Positions 8,217-17,123 of a stretch of 64,000 nucleotides of DNA are shown here, piece by piece. The DNA is from Pedobacter nototheniae (GTDB taxonomy: Bacteria > Bacteroidota > Bacteroidia > Sphingobacteriales > Sphingobacteriaceae). Position 1 is the stretch's first letter; each line of letters opens with the position of its first letter. Position numbers and translations under genes: made by a program. Under the pieces are notes generated by a model. That model saw only the letters and a program-made list of their open reading frames with translations. It made no database searches and was not told the origin of the DNA. The stretch lies in contig NZ_RQRS01000023.1 in the NCBI RefSeq assembly GCF_004335085.1, positions 1-64,000 of the forward strand, given 5' to 3'.

Positions 8217-8951
8217 TTATGCTGAATTTTTGTCTGATTTGTTGATGTAGATATAAGCGGCAATCCAAGTACCTATGGCTGCCTGAAGTAGTGATAAAAA
8301 AATTAAGGTTAATACATAAGTTATATTAAACCATTCGAAACTATGGAAGCGGAGATATACCGAGATTATATTCCATATTTCTGCAAATAAATTTATTATA
8401 ATGGCAATTACAAAACCTTCAACAAACATCGATTTAATATTAAGCAAAGGCGTTGTTGTTTTAAAATACCTGTACATTATAAAAATGAACAGGGTAGAGA
8501 ATACAATTAAATTAGTGCCCGAAAATATATAGGATATAATCTGTCGGTTTTCTATTTTATCTATTCCCAGAGGTTGATAAGAATATAAAGCTGATAAACC
8601 AATGGATGTAAGTGTTACTAATATTTGAACCAAACAGAATGATTTTAAAACATAATAAACTCTAAACGTTTGAATATCTTTTGCCTGATCACTTCGATAT
8701 TGAAGTAAGAGAAATAAAGCAATGTAAATTGGAATGGCAAAAATTTGGTTATCACTTATGCCTGCTGAAAAAATCCCGTAAGAATTAGAATTAAAAAACA
8801 GGATTATATTAAGTAAAGTAACAATTAATATGCAGGCCCAAGCAATAACTTCTATAGTAAGTTTTTTTGACTTGAAATTTATTATAGCCAATACTAAACC
8901 CAAAATAAAAATAAGGAAAGGAATGGCAAAAAGTAGAAGGTAGATTTCCAT
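8217..8951 (-). CDS. Polytopic membrane protein, function unknown
   Basis: 244 residues with about seven hydrophobic segments, starting MEIYLLLFAIPFLIFILGLV and ending in a short polar tail KSDKNSA. No catalytic or transport motif is recognised and no soluble domain is attached. The layout resembles the sensory membrane domains found at the N-terminus of some kinases, but here it stands alone. The gene is on the clpB strand, 106 bp upstream of it, and is probably transcribed separately. Confidence 0.6.
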   Translation of the reverse strand: MEIYLLLFAIPFLIFILGLVLAIINFKSKKLTIEVIAWACILIVTLLNIILFFNSNSYGIFSAGISDNQIFAIPIYIALFLLLQYRSDQAKDIQTFRVYYVLKSFCLVQILVTLTSIGLSALYSYQPLGIDKIENRQIISYIFSGTNLIVFSTLFIFIMYRYFKTTTPLLNIKSMFVEGFVIAIIINLFAEIWNIISVYLRFHSFEWFNITYVLTLIFLSLLQAAIGTWIAAYIYINKSDKNSA

Positions 8952-9173
8952 GGTTAGCGAATTAGATTTAGTTAAAATACATTTAGTTGCCAGCTATGTT
9001 GTAATATTTTATGTATTATATTAATTACAAAAGCGATGTGTAAATGGTTTTATTTTGTTTAAGTTATTCTTTTATAGTGTTTTAGGTGACTTCTGTTGCC
9101 TTGTTAATGTTAAAATTTGTAAAACGAAGAAATTAGATTTAAACCATGGTCGTTTTAAACTGTTCTAAAGTGC

Positions 9174-9275
9174 ATGAAGATTTTTGAAAACATGATTTAT
9201 GGACTTTTAGCTATATTTAGTTTAGTTATACTTTTTGTAGTTGAGTTTTTTAATGGCGGAGCCGACAAAGGTTAG
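9174..9275 (+). CDS. Candidate 33-residue single-span membrane protein
   Basis: The 332-bp gap between two minus-strand genes contains a plus-strand ATG frame of 33 residues. It starts MKIFENMIY, has one hydrophobic span (GLLAIFSLVILFVVEFF) and ends in a small polar tail NGGADKG. That layout is typical of small membrane proteins that gene finders miss. There is no Shine-Dalgarno sequence, which is normal in this phylum, and no convincing -7 box. The 3' end lies 8 bp from the stop of the convergent rhamnosidase gene. It could be chance. Confidence 0.35.
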   Translation: MKIFENMIYGLLAIFSLVILFVVEFFNGGADKG

Positions 9276-9283
9276 GTTTGCGC

Positions 9284-11965
9284 TTAATTTTTAGTCCAAG
9301 TAAAAACATAACTTCCAGAGGGCAAATTTTGCTTCAGGTTATTAACTGCTTTCCCATCTAAATAAATATTTAGGTCATTTTCTTTAGGTAGAATAATGGT
9401 TGCAGTTGAATTTGCCGGTATAGTAACGGTATAATTTATTTGTGCTCCATTTCTTTTCCATGAGGAAATAATTTCACCATAAGGACTTGTGTGTTTAGCC
9501 TCATAAAATGATAAATTCTTAATGAAGTGAGGTTCCAGAATAACATTTTTAAAGCCGGGTTTACTTTCATCGGGCTTAATACCAGCAATTCCTTTATACA
9601 ACCAGGCACCAATTTCTCCAAACATAATGTGGTTCATAGAAATATCAGATTTAGCATCTATTGGCCAGTTTTCGTACAAGGTAGTAGCGCCATTTTCCAT
9701 CCACCAACCCCAGCTTGGATACGTTTTTTGAGCAGCAACTTTATAGGCAATTTCTGCATATCCGTTTTCACTTAACGCATTCAAAATAGCTTTTGTACCT
9801 AAAAGACCAACATCAAGATGAAAGCCATCAGCTTCTACGCGTTTAGCTAAACTTTCGGCTACTTTAGCCTTATATTCTACAGGTACAATACCCCAAAAAA
9901 GTGGTACACTTAATTCTGTTTGCACACCTTTATTATAGATTCCAGCTTCTTTATTTAAATATTTTGTATTAAAGGCATCTTTAATCTTTTTTGCTAATGC
10001 ACTATACTTTTCAAAATCCTGTTGTTTACCTAAAACCTTTGCTGCTTTTGCCAGTATTAAAGCATCTGCATAGTAATAACAAGTAGAAGTAAGTTCAACA
10101 GGTGTAGTGGATTTAACCGGAACCCAGTCGCCTAAACCCCAGTTTGTTAATCCTGTTGGATAGTTTTCATCAATATGATTAACATATTTTTTAATGTTCT
10201 CATAGCAATCAGCAAGTAGTTTTTTGTCGCCATAAAAAAGGTAAACATTCCATGGAATAATGGCAATTGTGCTTGTCCAATCAGGACCATTTCCCCATTC
10301 GTAGCCCCAGCCATCCGTAGGAATAATAGATGGTAAAACTCCGTTAGGCTGTTGTTCATCGCGATGATCTGCAAGCCATTTTTCGTAAACGGTAATGCCA
10401 TCAAAGCCATATAAACCCGTTTCTATAGCAATTTGTGCGTCACCCGTCCATCCATTTTTTTCTCTTTGCGGACAATCTGTCGGGTAACCAAACAGGTTTG
10501 ATAAATAGGAGTTATTGGTGGCGTAATAAATCTTATTTAAAATAGAATCTGATGAATTCATGCTTCCAACCACAGGAACATCGCTATGCATAAAATAACC
10601 AACTAAACTGGTTTTAGTTAATTCAACTGGGGCAGAACTAATAACCTCCACATACTGAAAACCTTTATAGTTAAAGTGAGGCATAAAAGTTTCTTCACCA
10701 TTTCCACTAAGGGTTAAAATATCTGTTTGAAAAGGATCAAGGTTATCGGTTGGACGGTAATGGACATCAATATTCGATAAATCTACATGACCATCTGGAT
10801 AAAGCCTTTCGGCATGTTTTAGCTTTAATGTGGTTCCTGCCTGCCCTTTAACTGTTATTTTGCTTACTCCAGAAATATTTCTTCCTAAATCAAAAAGGTA
10901 AGTGGTATCATTAAATTTCCGGATGCTTTTGCTTGCTATTTCTTCAATATTACGAATGGGGTGCAAGGCTTGGACTACAATATTTTTTGAAGGGGCAGAA
11001 CGATACATTACTTCTTTCCACTTTGAATCATCAAAATTGACGGTATTCCAGCCTTTTTGTTCTAATCGTGCATCATAATGCTCTGCCGTATAAATGCTAT
11101 TAAATACAATTGGGCTTAAGGAAGTTTTCCAATCTTTTCCTGATTTTATAGTTTCTATACTGCCATCCTCATAAGTAATTCTTATATCAAGGCAGAAAGT
11201 TGGTCTGTTGCGCCATGGAGCACGATCAAAATACCAAACTGCTGTTGATTGATGATTATACCAGCCATTGCCCAAAAGTACACCAACAGCATTTTTACCT
11301 GAATTAATAGCTTCCGTTACGTCGTAAGTAACATATAAAGTTCTTCTATCAAAACGGGTGTACATTGGATCAAGGCGGTGATTGCCGATTTTATTACCAT
11401 TTATAGATAATTCATATAAACCAGCAGCAGCAATATAAGCTCTGGCAGATTTTATTTTCTTCGATAGATTAAAAACATGACGGAAATAGGGGGCGGGCTT
11501 CAACTTTATGTTCTCCGTATCGGAAATCCATGCGCCCTGCCAGTTTTCACTATTTATCATTCCTGTTTCGAAACTCGAAATTGTAATTGCATCGTTTTTC
11601 TTTTTGTCATTATTGACAATATCAAGTCTCCAAAAATATTTAGTAAAAGGTTTTAGTAATTGCCCCGAATAAAAAGCAAGATTTGCTTCTGAATTAATCC
11701 ATCCTGTGTTCCATAGTTTTCCTTCGTTATTGCGTAAGGCAACAGAATCTGTACTTACTAAAATACGATAGCTTGATTGTTTTGATCCTTTTTCACGGTT
11801 GATCATTTTCCAGGTAAAGCGAGGATTTTGGCTATCTAATCCGATAGGATTTTTAAGGTATTCGGTTTTTAGTTCAGCTAAAGATGGCGTTGATTGAGCC
11901 ATTGAGGGCAAAATAGGTAAGCTACAAAATAAAAAGATAGATGATTTTAAAAATTTAGATAGCAT
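9284..11965 (-). CDS. GH78 alpha-L-rhamnosidase
   Basis: 893 residues with a signal peptide ending SMAQS, so it acts in the periplasm or at the surface. Order: N-terminal Ig-like domain (LKTEYLKNPIGLD...PRFTWKM), the beta-sandwich with AYIAAAGLYELSINGNKIG, a concanavalin-like domain, the (alpha/alpha)6 catalytic barrel from about 480, and a C-terminal beta domain (FKNVILEPHF). Catalytic landmarks of family GH78 are visible: DCPQREKNGWTGDAQI with the acidic residues, and MENGATTLYENWPID. The enzyme releases terminal L-rhamnose from plant glycans or glycosides. No SusC/SusD genes flank it, so it is not in an obvious polysaccharide utilisation locus. Confidence 0.92.
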   Translation of the reverse strand: MLSKFLKSSIFLFCSLPILPSMAQSTPSLAELKTEYLKNPIGLDSQNPRFTWKMINREKGSKQSSYRILVSTDSVALRNNEGKLWNTGWINSEANLAFYSGQLLKPFTKYFWRLDIVNNDKKKNDAITISSFETGMINSENWQGAWISDTENIKLKPAPYFRHVFNLSKKIKSARAYIAAAGLYELSINGNKIGNHRLDPMYTRFDRRTLYVTYDVTEAINSGKNAVGVLLGNGWYNHQSTAVWYFDRAPWRNRPTFCLDIRITYEDGSIETIKSGKDWKTSLSPIVFNSIYTAEHYDARLEQKGWNTVNFDDSKWKEVMYRSAPSKNIVVQALHPIRNIEEIASKSIRKFNDTTYLFDLGRNISGVSKITVKGQAGTTLKLKHAERLYPDGHVDLSNIDVHYRPTDNLDPFQTDILTLSGNGEETFMPHFNYKGFQYVEVISSAPVELTKTSLVGYFMHSDVPVVGSMNSSDSILNKIYYATNNSYLSNLFGYPTDCPQREKNGWTGDAQIAIETGLYGFDGITVYEKWLADHRDEQQPNGVLPSIIPTDGWGYEWGNGPDWTSTIAIIPWNVYLFYGDKKLLADCYENIKKYVNHIDENYPTGLTNWGLGDWVPVKSTTPVELTSTCYYYADALILAKAAKVLGKQQDFEKYSALAKKIKDAFNTKYLNKEAGIYNKGVQTELSVPLFWGIVPVEYKAKVAESLAKRVEADGFHLDVGLLGTKAILNALSENGYAEIAYKVAAQKTYPSWGWWMENGATTLYENWPIDAKSDISMNHIMFGEIGAWLYKGIAGIKPDESKPGFKNVILEPHFIKNLSFYEAKHTSPYGEIISSWKRNGAQINYTVTIPANSTATIILPKENDLNIYLDGKAVNNLKQNLPSGSYVFTWTKN

Positions 11966-12039
11966 AGTGGGATTGGGTTAGGCTAACTAAGGTATTAAAA
12001 TTTGTGCTTTTAAGGAAGGGCAAATAATTTTTTAGAAAT

Positions 12040-12071
12040 AAAAAAACACTTCCCAATTTTGGCGAAGTGTT
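12040..12071 (-). terminator. Rho-independent terminator after the SRPBCC gene
   Basis: AACACTTC pairs with GAAGTGTT and the minus strand continues in a run of T. It lies about 60 bp downstream of the SRPBCC stop codon, directly behind the long hairpin at 12078-12137. Confidence 0.7.
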
Positions 12072-12077
12072 CATATA

Positions 12078-12137
12078 ATAGTCAAATCTAAAAATCATTG
12101 CAATTATACAATTGCAATGATTTTTAGATTTGACTAT
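12078..12137. repeat. 28-bp perfect inverted repeat with a 4-nt loop
   Basis: Positions 12078-12105 and 12110-12137 are exact reverse complements, separated only by ATAC. The right arm contains the stop codon of the SRPBCC gene. There is no U-run directly behind it on the minus strand, so it is not a classic terminator itself; a true terminator follows within 40 bp. Confidence 0.9.
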
Positions 12138-12532
12138 CCTAAAATTTCTTTTAGCTTTTGAGTTTGATGATCGGCTAACTTTTGTAGTGGACCAGAAGCA
12201 AGCATTTTCATCATCATATTTAAATCGGCAGAAATAATGTGTTTGGCTGTAGTAGTTCCATTTCCATTATCAGCAACCGTCCATTTAAGTTCTACATCAA
12301 AAGGCGCTTTTTCAGTAGGAATTGCAGTTAGTTCCTGATTTTCGATTCTGTTTGAAATTTTAATGGCAAGTTTGGCCATGTTCTGAATAGTAAAACGGGC
12401 TTCATCTTCGGTAGATGACCAGTTATAAATATTTTCAGGCATCAGTTGCTCATGATTGTTCATGTTTGCTAAGAAAGCATAAACTTGATCAACAGGCAGA
12501 TTAACCTCTGTTGCGCTCTCAATAATTGTCAT
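12134..12532 (-). CDS. SRPBCC (START/Bet v1-like) family protein
   Basis: 132 residues with the typical opening of small SRPBCC proteins, IIESATEVNLPVDQVYAFLANMNNHEQLMPENI, and the characteristic strand VELKWTVADNGNGTTTAKHII. These form a hydrophobic-cavity helix-grip fold and bind small lipophilic ligands; the ligand here is unknown. It lies 26 bp downstream of pyrE on the same strand and is probably cotranscribed with it. The stop codon sits inside one arm of a 28-bp perfect hairpin. Confidence 0.8.
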   Translation of the reverse strand: MTIIESATEVNLPVDQVYAFLANMNNHEQLMPENIYNWSSTEDEARFTIQNMAKLAIKISNRIENQELTAIPTEKAPFDVELKWTVADNGNGTTTAKHIISADLNMMMKMLASGPLQKLADHQTQKLKEILG

Positions 12533-12558
12533 TATCTATTTTATATTTAGTTCGTATT

Positions 12559-13224
12559 TTATAATTCAGAACTTAACGCTTCGCTTTGTCCCCATTCTGA
12601 AGGGTTTAAACGCCATTTACCCAACATTTCCATTTCACTTTTAGCAATAATGCTATGCTCTGCGGCATAATCAATTAAGGCACCATAATTTGAAAGGGTT
12701 TGATAACGACATTTTGCTGCTGCGAAATTTTCATCAGCTTGTGTAAAGCCGTAAGTAAAAATTGCTGCTAAGCCGGCTACCGAAAGACCTGCATTTCGCA
12801 AAGCTTCAACAGCTTGTAAGCTGCTTTTTCCTGTTGAAATTAAATCTTCAATAACTACTACACGTTGGCCTTCTACAACTTCACCTTCAATAAGGCTACC
12901 TGTGCCATGTTCTTTAGCTTTTGATCTTACATAGATAAAAGGTAAGCCCAATTCTTGTGCTACCAACACACCTTGAGGAATACCAGCTGTTGCTACTCCT
13001 GCAATTACATCAACTGCTCCAAATTCTTCCTGGATAAGTTGTGCAAGTTTTTGACGGATGAATGTTCTAACCTGTGGATGGGATAAGGTAATTCGGTTAT
13101 CGCAATAAATTGGCGATTTCCAACCAGACGCCCAGGTAAAAGGATTATTAGGTTGTAATTTAATTGCCTTTATTTGTAATAAAAATTCCGCTACCTTTAA
13201 TTCAATATCACTTTTATTATACAT
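12559..13224 (-). CDS. pyrE: Orotate phosphoribosyltransferase
   Basis: 221 residues, the normal size. The PRPP-binding motif is VVVIEDLISTGKSS, and the N-terminal part has FTWASGWKSPIYCDNRITLSHP, typical of bacterial PyrE. It converts orotate and PRPP to OMP, the fifth step of pyrimidine synthesis. The start codon overlaps that of the divergent Nudix gene: the two share the CATG tetranucleotide at 13222-13225, so each promoter must lie in the other gene. No other pyr gene is in the window. Confidence 0.95.
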   Translation of the reverse strand: MYNKSDIELKVAEFLLQIKAIKLQPNNPFTWASGWKSPIYCDNRITLSHPQVRTFIRQKLAQLIQEEFGAVDVIAGVATAGIPQGVLVAQELGLPFIYVRSKAKEHGTGSLIEGEVVEGQRVVVIEDLISTGKSSLQAVEALRNAGLSVAGLAAIFTYGFTQADENFAAAKCRYQTLSNYGALIDYAAEHSIIAKSEMEMLGKWRLNPSEWGQSEALSSEL

Positions 13225-13834
13225 GGCCCAAAATTACAGAATATTTATTAACGATAACACTTTGTTTATCTCAGATGTTTTACCTGAAGTAACAGAAAAA
13301 ATTCAACAACTTGAAATACAGGATTTTGATTTAGAAATATTTTACAAAAAACTGAAAAATGGTAGTAAAAAGAACTACATTTTCTTGTCTAAAAACCCAC
13401 AAGAAACCTTTAGGAAACTTAAAAAGGATTGTATTGTGATTAAAGCTGCCGGTGGCCTGGTTGAAAGTGCAAACGGTAATTTTCTATTTATTTTTAGAAA
13501 TAAACGATGGGATTTGCCTAAAGGTAAGTTAGAAGATGGCGAAAATATGAAAGAAACTGCCGTTCGTGAAGTAGAGGAGGAGTGCGGTATAAAGGTTTTA
13601 AAACGTGAAGAAAAACTGTGTAAAACTTACCATGTTTATCCCATCAATGGAAAAATGGCTTTGAAGAAAACCAATTGGTACAAAATGAAGGTTAAAGGCG
13701 AGCCTAAACTAATTCCACAAAAAGAAGAAGGCATTGATAAAGCCGTTTGGTTGCACGGAAAGGAAATTGCTCCGGTAATTAAAAATACTTACCCATCCAT
13801 TATGGATGTTTTAAAGGCAGGTAAACTGGTGTAA
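13223..13834 (+). CDS. Nudix hydrolase
   Basis: 203 residues. A roughly 70-residue N-terminal region of unknown role is followed by a Nudix domain with a complete box, GKLEDGENMKETAVREVEEECGI (matches Gx5Ex7REUxEExGU). The enzymes hydrolyse nucleoside diphosphates linked to another group with Mg2+. The motif LPKGKLEDGE is also shared by diadenosine-polyphosphate and 8-oxo-dGTP hydrolases, so the substrate is open. Its start codon overlaps the start codon of pyrE on the other strand; the next in-frame Met is far downstream, so the overlap is probably real. Confidence 0.88.
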   Translation: MAQNYRIFINDNTLFISDVLPEVTEKIQQLEIQDFDLEIFYKKLKNGSKKNYIFLSKNPQETFRKLKKDCIVIKAAGGLVESANGNFLFIFRNKRWDLPKGKLEDGENMKETAVREVEEECGIKVLKREEKLCKTYHVYPINGKMALKKTNWYKMKVKGEPKLIPQKEEGIDKAVWLHGKEIAPVIKNTYPSIMDVLKAGKLV

Positions 13835-13861
13835 AACCGTAATTTTTTTAATCAAAACCGC

Positions 13862-13910
13862 CATGCTGAGCCTGTTGAAATGCTTTAAATAATTCGATAG
13901 GCTCAGCATG
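13862..13910. repeat. Intergenic 12-bp inverted repeat, dispersed-repeat type
   Basis: CATGCTGAGCCT and AGGCTCAGCATG form a perfect 12-bp stem around a 25-nt loop between two convergent genes. The sequence resembles the CATGCTGAGC-type elements scattered in many Bacteroidota genomes (from memory). It may also end transcription from either side. Confidence 0.6.
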
Positions 13911-13935
13911 ATAATTACTTTAAGGGCTTGCCATA

Positions 13936-14547
13936 TTATTCATTATCAAGCTTGTCTATAATTTTTTTAAGCTCTTTAACATATTTTCCATAGTAAAATT
14001 TTGCCCAAAGTTCTGTAATCAATCCAATAATTAAAATGGTTATAAAACAATTCAAAATAATATATACCATCGAAATTTTATCCAATACTTGTTGTAAAAT
14101 ACTGCCTTTAACCATTAATAGATAAACAGTTACAAATGAAAGTGCAATAAAACCAAGTATATAAGTTAAAGCTTTATATAATTCGATATTTAACTTCATT
14201 TCATAATAAAACCATAAAAGGTTTTTTCTGGTATCCAAGCTTAAATCGTAAGAATGTTTATAGAAAAGATAAAATTTGAAGAAATAGTATGATGTAAATC
14301 CACACATTATTGAATAAAAAACAATAAATACGGGTTTTATTTCTGGAGGAAAGCCAAATATCCTTGGTGTAAAGGCTAGGAAAAGTAGAGAAGCCAGTTG
14401 AAAGAAAAACTCGCATTTCATTTGCTTCCTTATTTTATCTATCGGTGTATGTGCTTCCTTTATATCCAGCATATCCTGAGAGATTTCCGCTGCTTCTGTT
14501 TCTGGTTTATTCCAGTCGTTTTTTAATTGATCAAAATTCATAGCCAT
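13936..14547 (-). CDS. Membrane protein cotranscribed with an ECF sigma factor
   Basis: 203 residues. The soluble N-terminus of about 45 residues (MNFDQLKNDWNKPETEAAEISQDMLDIKEAH) is followed by four hydrophobic segments and a Lys-rich tail. It overlaps the 3' end of the sigma factor gene by 17 bp (11 bp if MNF is the start), so translation is probably coupled. The position is that of an anti-sigma factor, and the N-terminus could bind sigma, but no zinc-binding HxxxCxxC or FecR-like domain is present. The role is inferred from position only. Confidence 0.65.
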   Translation of the reverse strand: MAMNFDQLKNDWNKPETEAAEISQDMLDIKEAHTPIDKIRKQMKCEFFFQLASLLFLAFTPRIFGFPPEIKPVFIVFYSIMCGFTSYYFFKFYLFYKHSYDLSLDTRKNLLWFYYEMKLNIELYKALTYILGFIALSFVTVYLLMVKGSILQQVLDKISMVYIILNCFITILIIGLITELWAKFYYGKYVKELKKIIDKLDNE

Positions 14548-15037
14548 TTTTCTTTATAATGAATTGTAATTTTTCTTTAGTCCGGTTTAATTTAACTCTT
14601 GCATTTACTTCGGTAATACCAAGGTTTTGAGCGATTTCTTTGTGAGATTGATTTTCTAAAAACAGAAAAATCAAGGCTTTTTCAATAGAATTTAATTCTT
14701 GAACGGCTTTATACAGGTAAGCAAGTTTTTCTTCTTTATCGAAGCTGTAACTTACATCGGCAACATCAATATTATCGTTAAGAGTTGTTTTATCTACTTT
14801 TCGGGTTTCCTTTTTTAAGAAAATAAGTGCCGTGTTTAATGCCACACGATACATCCATGTGGTAAATTTGCTGTTGCCTTTAAAGCTTGGATAAGCTTTC
14901 CACAACTGCATTACAATTTCCTGAAACAAATCTCTTCTGTCTTCATCATCATCCATATACATCCTCGAAACCTTATGGATAATGGCTTTATTCTCATTAA
15001 TCAATTTTAAGAATATATGTTCTGTCTTTTCAGGCAT
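14531..15037 (-). CDS. ECF-type RNA polymerase sigma factor
   Basis: 168 residues. Region 2 covers about residues 10-80 (MYMDDDEDRRDLFQEIVMQLWKAYPSFKGNSKFTTWMYRVALNTAL), and region 4 lies near the C-terminus (ALIFLFLENQSHKEIAQNLGITEVNARVKLNRTKEKL), a helix-turn-helix that reads the -35 element. This is the standard two-domain extracytoplasmic-function layout. The stress or signal it answers is unknown; the overlapping downstream membrane gene is the likely regulator. Confidence 0.92.
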   Translation of the reverse strand: MPEKTEHIFLKLINENKAIIHKVSRMYMDDDEDRRDLFQEIVMQLWKAYPSFKGNSKFTTWMYRVALNTALIFLKKETRKVDKTTLNDNIDVADVSYSFDKEEKLAYLYKAVQELNSIEKALIFLFLENQSHKEIAQNLGITEVNARVKLNRTKEKLQFIIKKNGYEF

Positions 15038-15072
15038 AGCTGATTTGTGAGCGTTTAAATAACTTGTTTTGA

Positions 15073-15963
15073 TTAATGAATGGGCGTAACAGTGTAACCT
15101 TTTTCTCTCAATAAATAAACAACCCCTTCAGTTCCTAATAAATGCCCTGTACCAATGGCAAACATGGTTGGTTTTTCTTTAATAATTGCCGGGATACGAT
15201 CAGCCCAAAGATGATTTCGAACCGGTAATAACTGTTTGTAAGCCTCCGGATTAGTGGTATTCATGCCCATTAATAAATCATCCATAGTTTTAACATCCTC
15301 TTTTAAATAAGCCTCATGAAGTTGTTTAAGGAGCTTATTTATTTCAGTATCATTTATTTCCTTCAGGTATTTACCAAGATCCTTGGCATCGAATATTTTA
15401 TCCATAAAAGAATATTGTTCTTCTACTGTTGATAAACCATTTACTGTTTTATTTGCGGCTTTAGTTAGCTTAATAATTTCAGATTCGAAGCTCACCACTT
15501 TGCAGGTAAAAGATGCCTGAAGTAGCATAGCCATTATAATCATCGGTTTTACCTTATCAAATTTTGCTAAATCTGTTTTTAATTTGGTTTTTACAAGTGA
15601 ATCCAGATACTGATAATCTTCTTTGCTTATTTCGTTAGACAAACTTTTATCGGTGAACATGTATTTTTGCGATTGTAGCGCAATATCTGGTGCAGCTAAA
15701 TTAATTTCTAAATAACTTTGTTCCGTATTAGCCAGTGCGTTTTTTACTTTATCAGGCATCACAAATTGATCCTGACAAATCATATGTACGGTGCCGAAAA
15801 TAAAAGAAGGTTTAGTTAAACCATTGCCTTCAACTTTCCATAACAATGAATTTTCATCATTTTGGTTTTGAGCAAAAGCAGATACACTTATAAATGCACA
15901 AAAGACAGTTAATAATACAAGTAATTTATGGAATTTCGATCGTGTTAAATTTAGGGTTCTCAT
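15073..15963 (-). CDS. TraB/GumN family protein
   Basis: 296 residues with a signal peptide ending SVSAFAQ. The family landmarks are the N-terminal SLLWKVEGNGLTKPSFIFGTVHMIC with the conserved GTxH, and the C-terminal FAIGTGHLLGTEGVVYLLREKGY with GxGH. These two His motifs form the proposed metal site shared with the TIKI metalloproteases. It is probably periplasmic or lipid-exposed; the activity in bacteria is unproven. It lies 35 bp upstream of the sigma factor gene on the same strand and may be in the same transcript. Confidence 0.87.
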   Translation of the reverse strand: MRTLNLTRSKFHKLLVLLTVFCAFISVSAFAQNQNDENSLLWKVEGNGLTKPSFIFGTVHMICQDQFVMPDKVKNALANTEQSYLEINLAAPDIALQSQKYMFTDKSLSNEISKEDYQYLDSLVKTKLKTDLAKFDKVKPMIIMAMLLQASFTCKVVSFESEIIKLTKAANKTVNGLSTVEEQYSFMDKIFDAKDLGKYLKEINDTEINKLLKQLHEAYLKEDVKTMDDLLMGMNTTNPEAYKQLLPVRNHLWADRIPAIIKEKPTMFAIGTGHLLGTEGVVYLLREKGYTVTPIH

Positions 15964-16069
15964 AATCTAATAATTTGATTTACCCCATTAGTAATAGATT
16001 TTTTAATTCGTTACAACAAAAATATTTTTTTTATTTTTTGGTAATTAAATTGCTGATAAACAGTGGTTT

Positions 16070-16531
16070 TTAAAGAAAAGCTAAAGCCTCTTGTGGTACA
16101 AACGGACTAACATCGCCATGGTTTCTTAAAATATCGCGAACAATGGTAGAGCTAATTGCAGAGTATTCGGGTTTGCTTAAAAGCAGAATAGTCTCTACTT
16201 CGGGCATCATAGTTTGATTGATTTGGGCAATAGCTCTTTCATATTCAAAATCGGCTGCTGAGCGGATGCCACGAACCATATATTTAGCATTAATTTTGCG
16301 GCAAAAGTCAACGGTTAAACCCTCATAAGTTTGAACTTCAATATTGCTATATCCTTTAAATACAGTGTTTAAAATTTGTTCTCTTTGCGCTGCACTTAAA
16401 AAATTCTGCTTAGAGCTATTTAAGCCTATTCCAACCACAATTTTATCAAAAAGAGGTGTTGCACGTTGTAAAATATTAACGTGTGCAATGGTTATAGGAT
16501 CAAAAGAACCAGGAAATAGCGCTATCTTCAT
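16070..16531 (-). CDS. coaD: Phosphopantetheine adenylyltransferase
   Basis: 153 residues, the usual length. The nucleotidyltransferase motif is ALFPGSFDPITIAHVNIL near the N-terminus, and the second signature is SAISSTIVRDILRNHGDVSPFVP near the C-terminus. It joins ATP and 4'-phosphopantetheine to give dephospho-CoA, the fourth step of CoA synthesis. It follows rsmD by 52 bp on the same strand, as the last gene of the DUF3822-rsmD-coaD unit. Confidence 0.96.
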   Translation of the reverse strand: MKIALFPGSFDPITIAHVNILQRATPLFDKIVVGIGLNSSKQNFLSAAQREQILNTVFKGYSNIEVQTYEGLTVDFCRKINAKYMVRGIRSAADFEYERAIAQINQTMMPEVETILLLSKPEYSAISSTIVRDILRNHGDVSPFVPQEALAFL

Positions 16532-16583
16532 AAGTCAAATATAGATGTTTAAGCGGAAAGGATAAAGCTCTAATTAAAGTATA

Positions 16584-17123
16584 CTATTCAGAAAATTCAA
16601 AGAAGCTAAAAGAAGAATTTCCGTATTTACGGGTTTCCGTGTAACCGGGTTGATTGTCTAATTTCATATTGCTTTGATGCTCTACAACCAGTAAGCCATT
16701 GGGCTTTAAAAGTTGTTGTTCCTTCACCAGCGTAGGTATTTGAGGAATATTTGGCAGGTTGTAAGGTGGATCGGCAAAAATTAAATCATAGCTGCCCGTG
16801 AGTTGTTTTAATAACTTAAAAACATCACCTTTTCTAACTTCAACTTGATCAAATTCATATTGCTTTGCTGTATTTTTTATCCAGTTTATACAACCGAAAT
16901 TTAAATCTACAGCTAAAATTTTCTCCGCATTGCGAGAGGCAAATTCAAAGGTAAGATTACCAGTGCCACTAAATAGATCTAAAACAGTACAATTTTCAAA
17001 GTCGAACTTATTATTTAAAATATTAAATAAAGCTTCTTTGGCCATATCTGTAGTTGGCCTAACTGGTAAATTTGCAGGCGGTTGCAAACGAATACCTTTT
17101 AATTTACCCCCAATTATTCGCAT
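16584..17123 (-). CDS. rsmD: 16S rRNA (guanine966-N2)-methyltransferase RsmD
   Basis: 179 residues. The start MRIIGGKLKGIRLQPPANLPVRPTTDMAKEALFN is the RsmD signature. The SAM-binding motif is VLDLFSGTGNLTFEFASR and the catalytic N6/N2-methylase motif is ADPPYNLP (DPPY). It methylates G966 of 16S rRNA on the small subunit. Its start overlaps the end of the DUF3822 gene by 10 bp, so the two are translationally linked. Confidence 0.95.
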   Translation of the reverse strand: MRIIGGKLKGIRLQPPANLPVRPTTDMAKEALFNILNNKFDFENCTVLDLFSGTGNLTFEFASRNAEKILAVDLNFGCINWIKNTAKQYEFDQVEVRKGDVFKLLKQLTGSYDLIFADPPYNLPNIPQIPTLVKEQQLLKPNGLLVVEHQSNMKLDNQPGYTETRKYGNSSFSFFEFSE

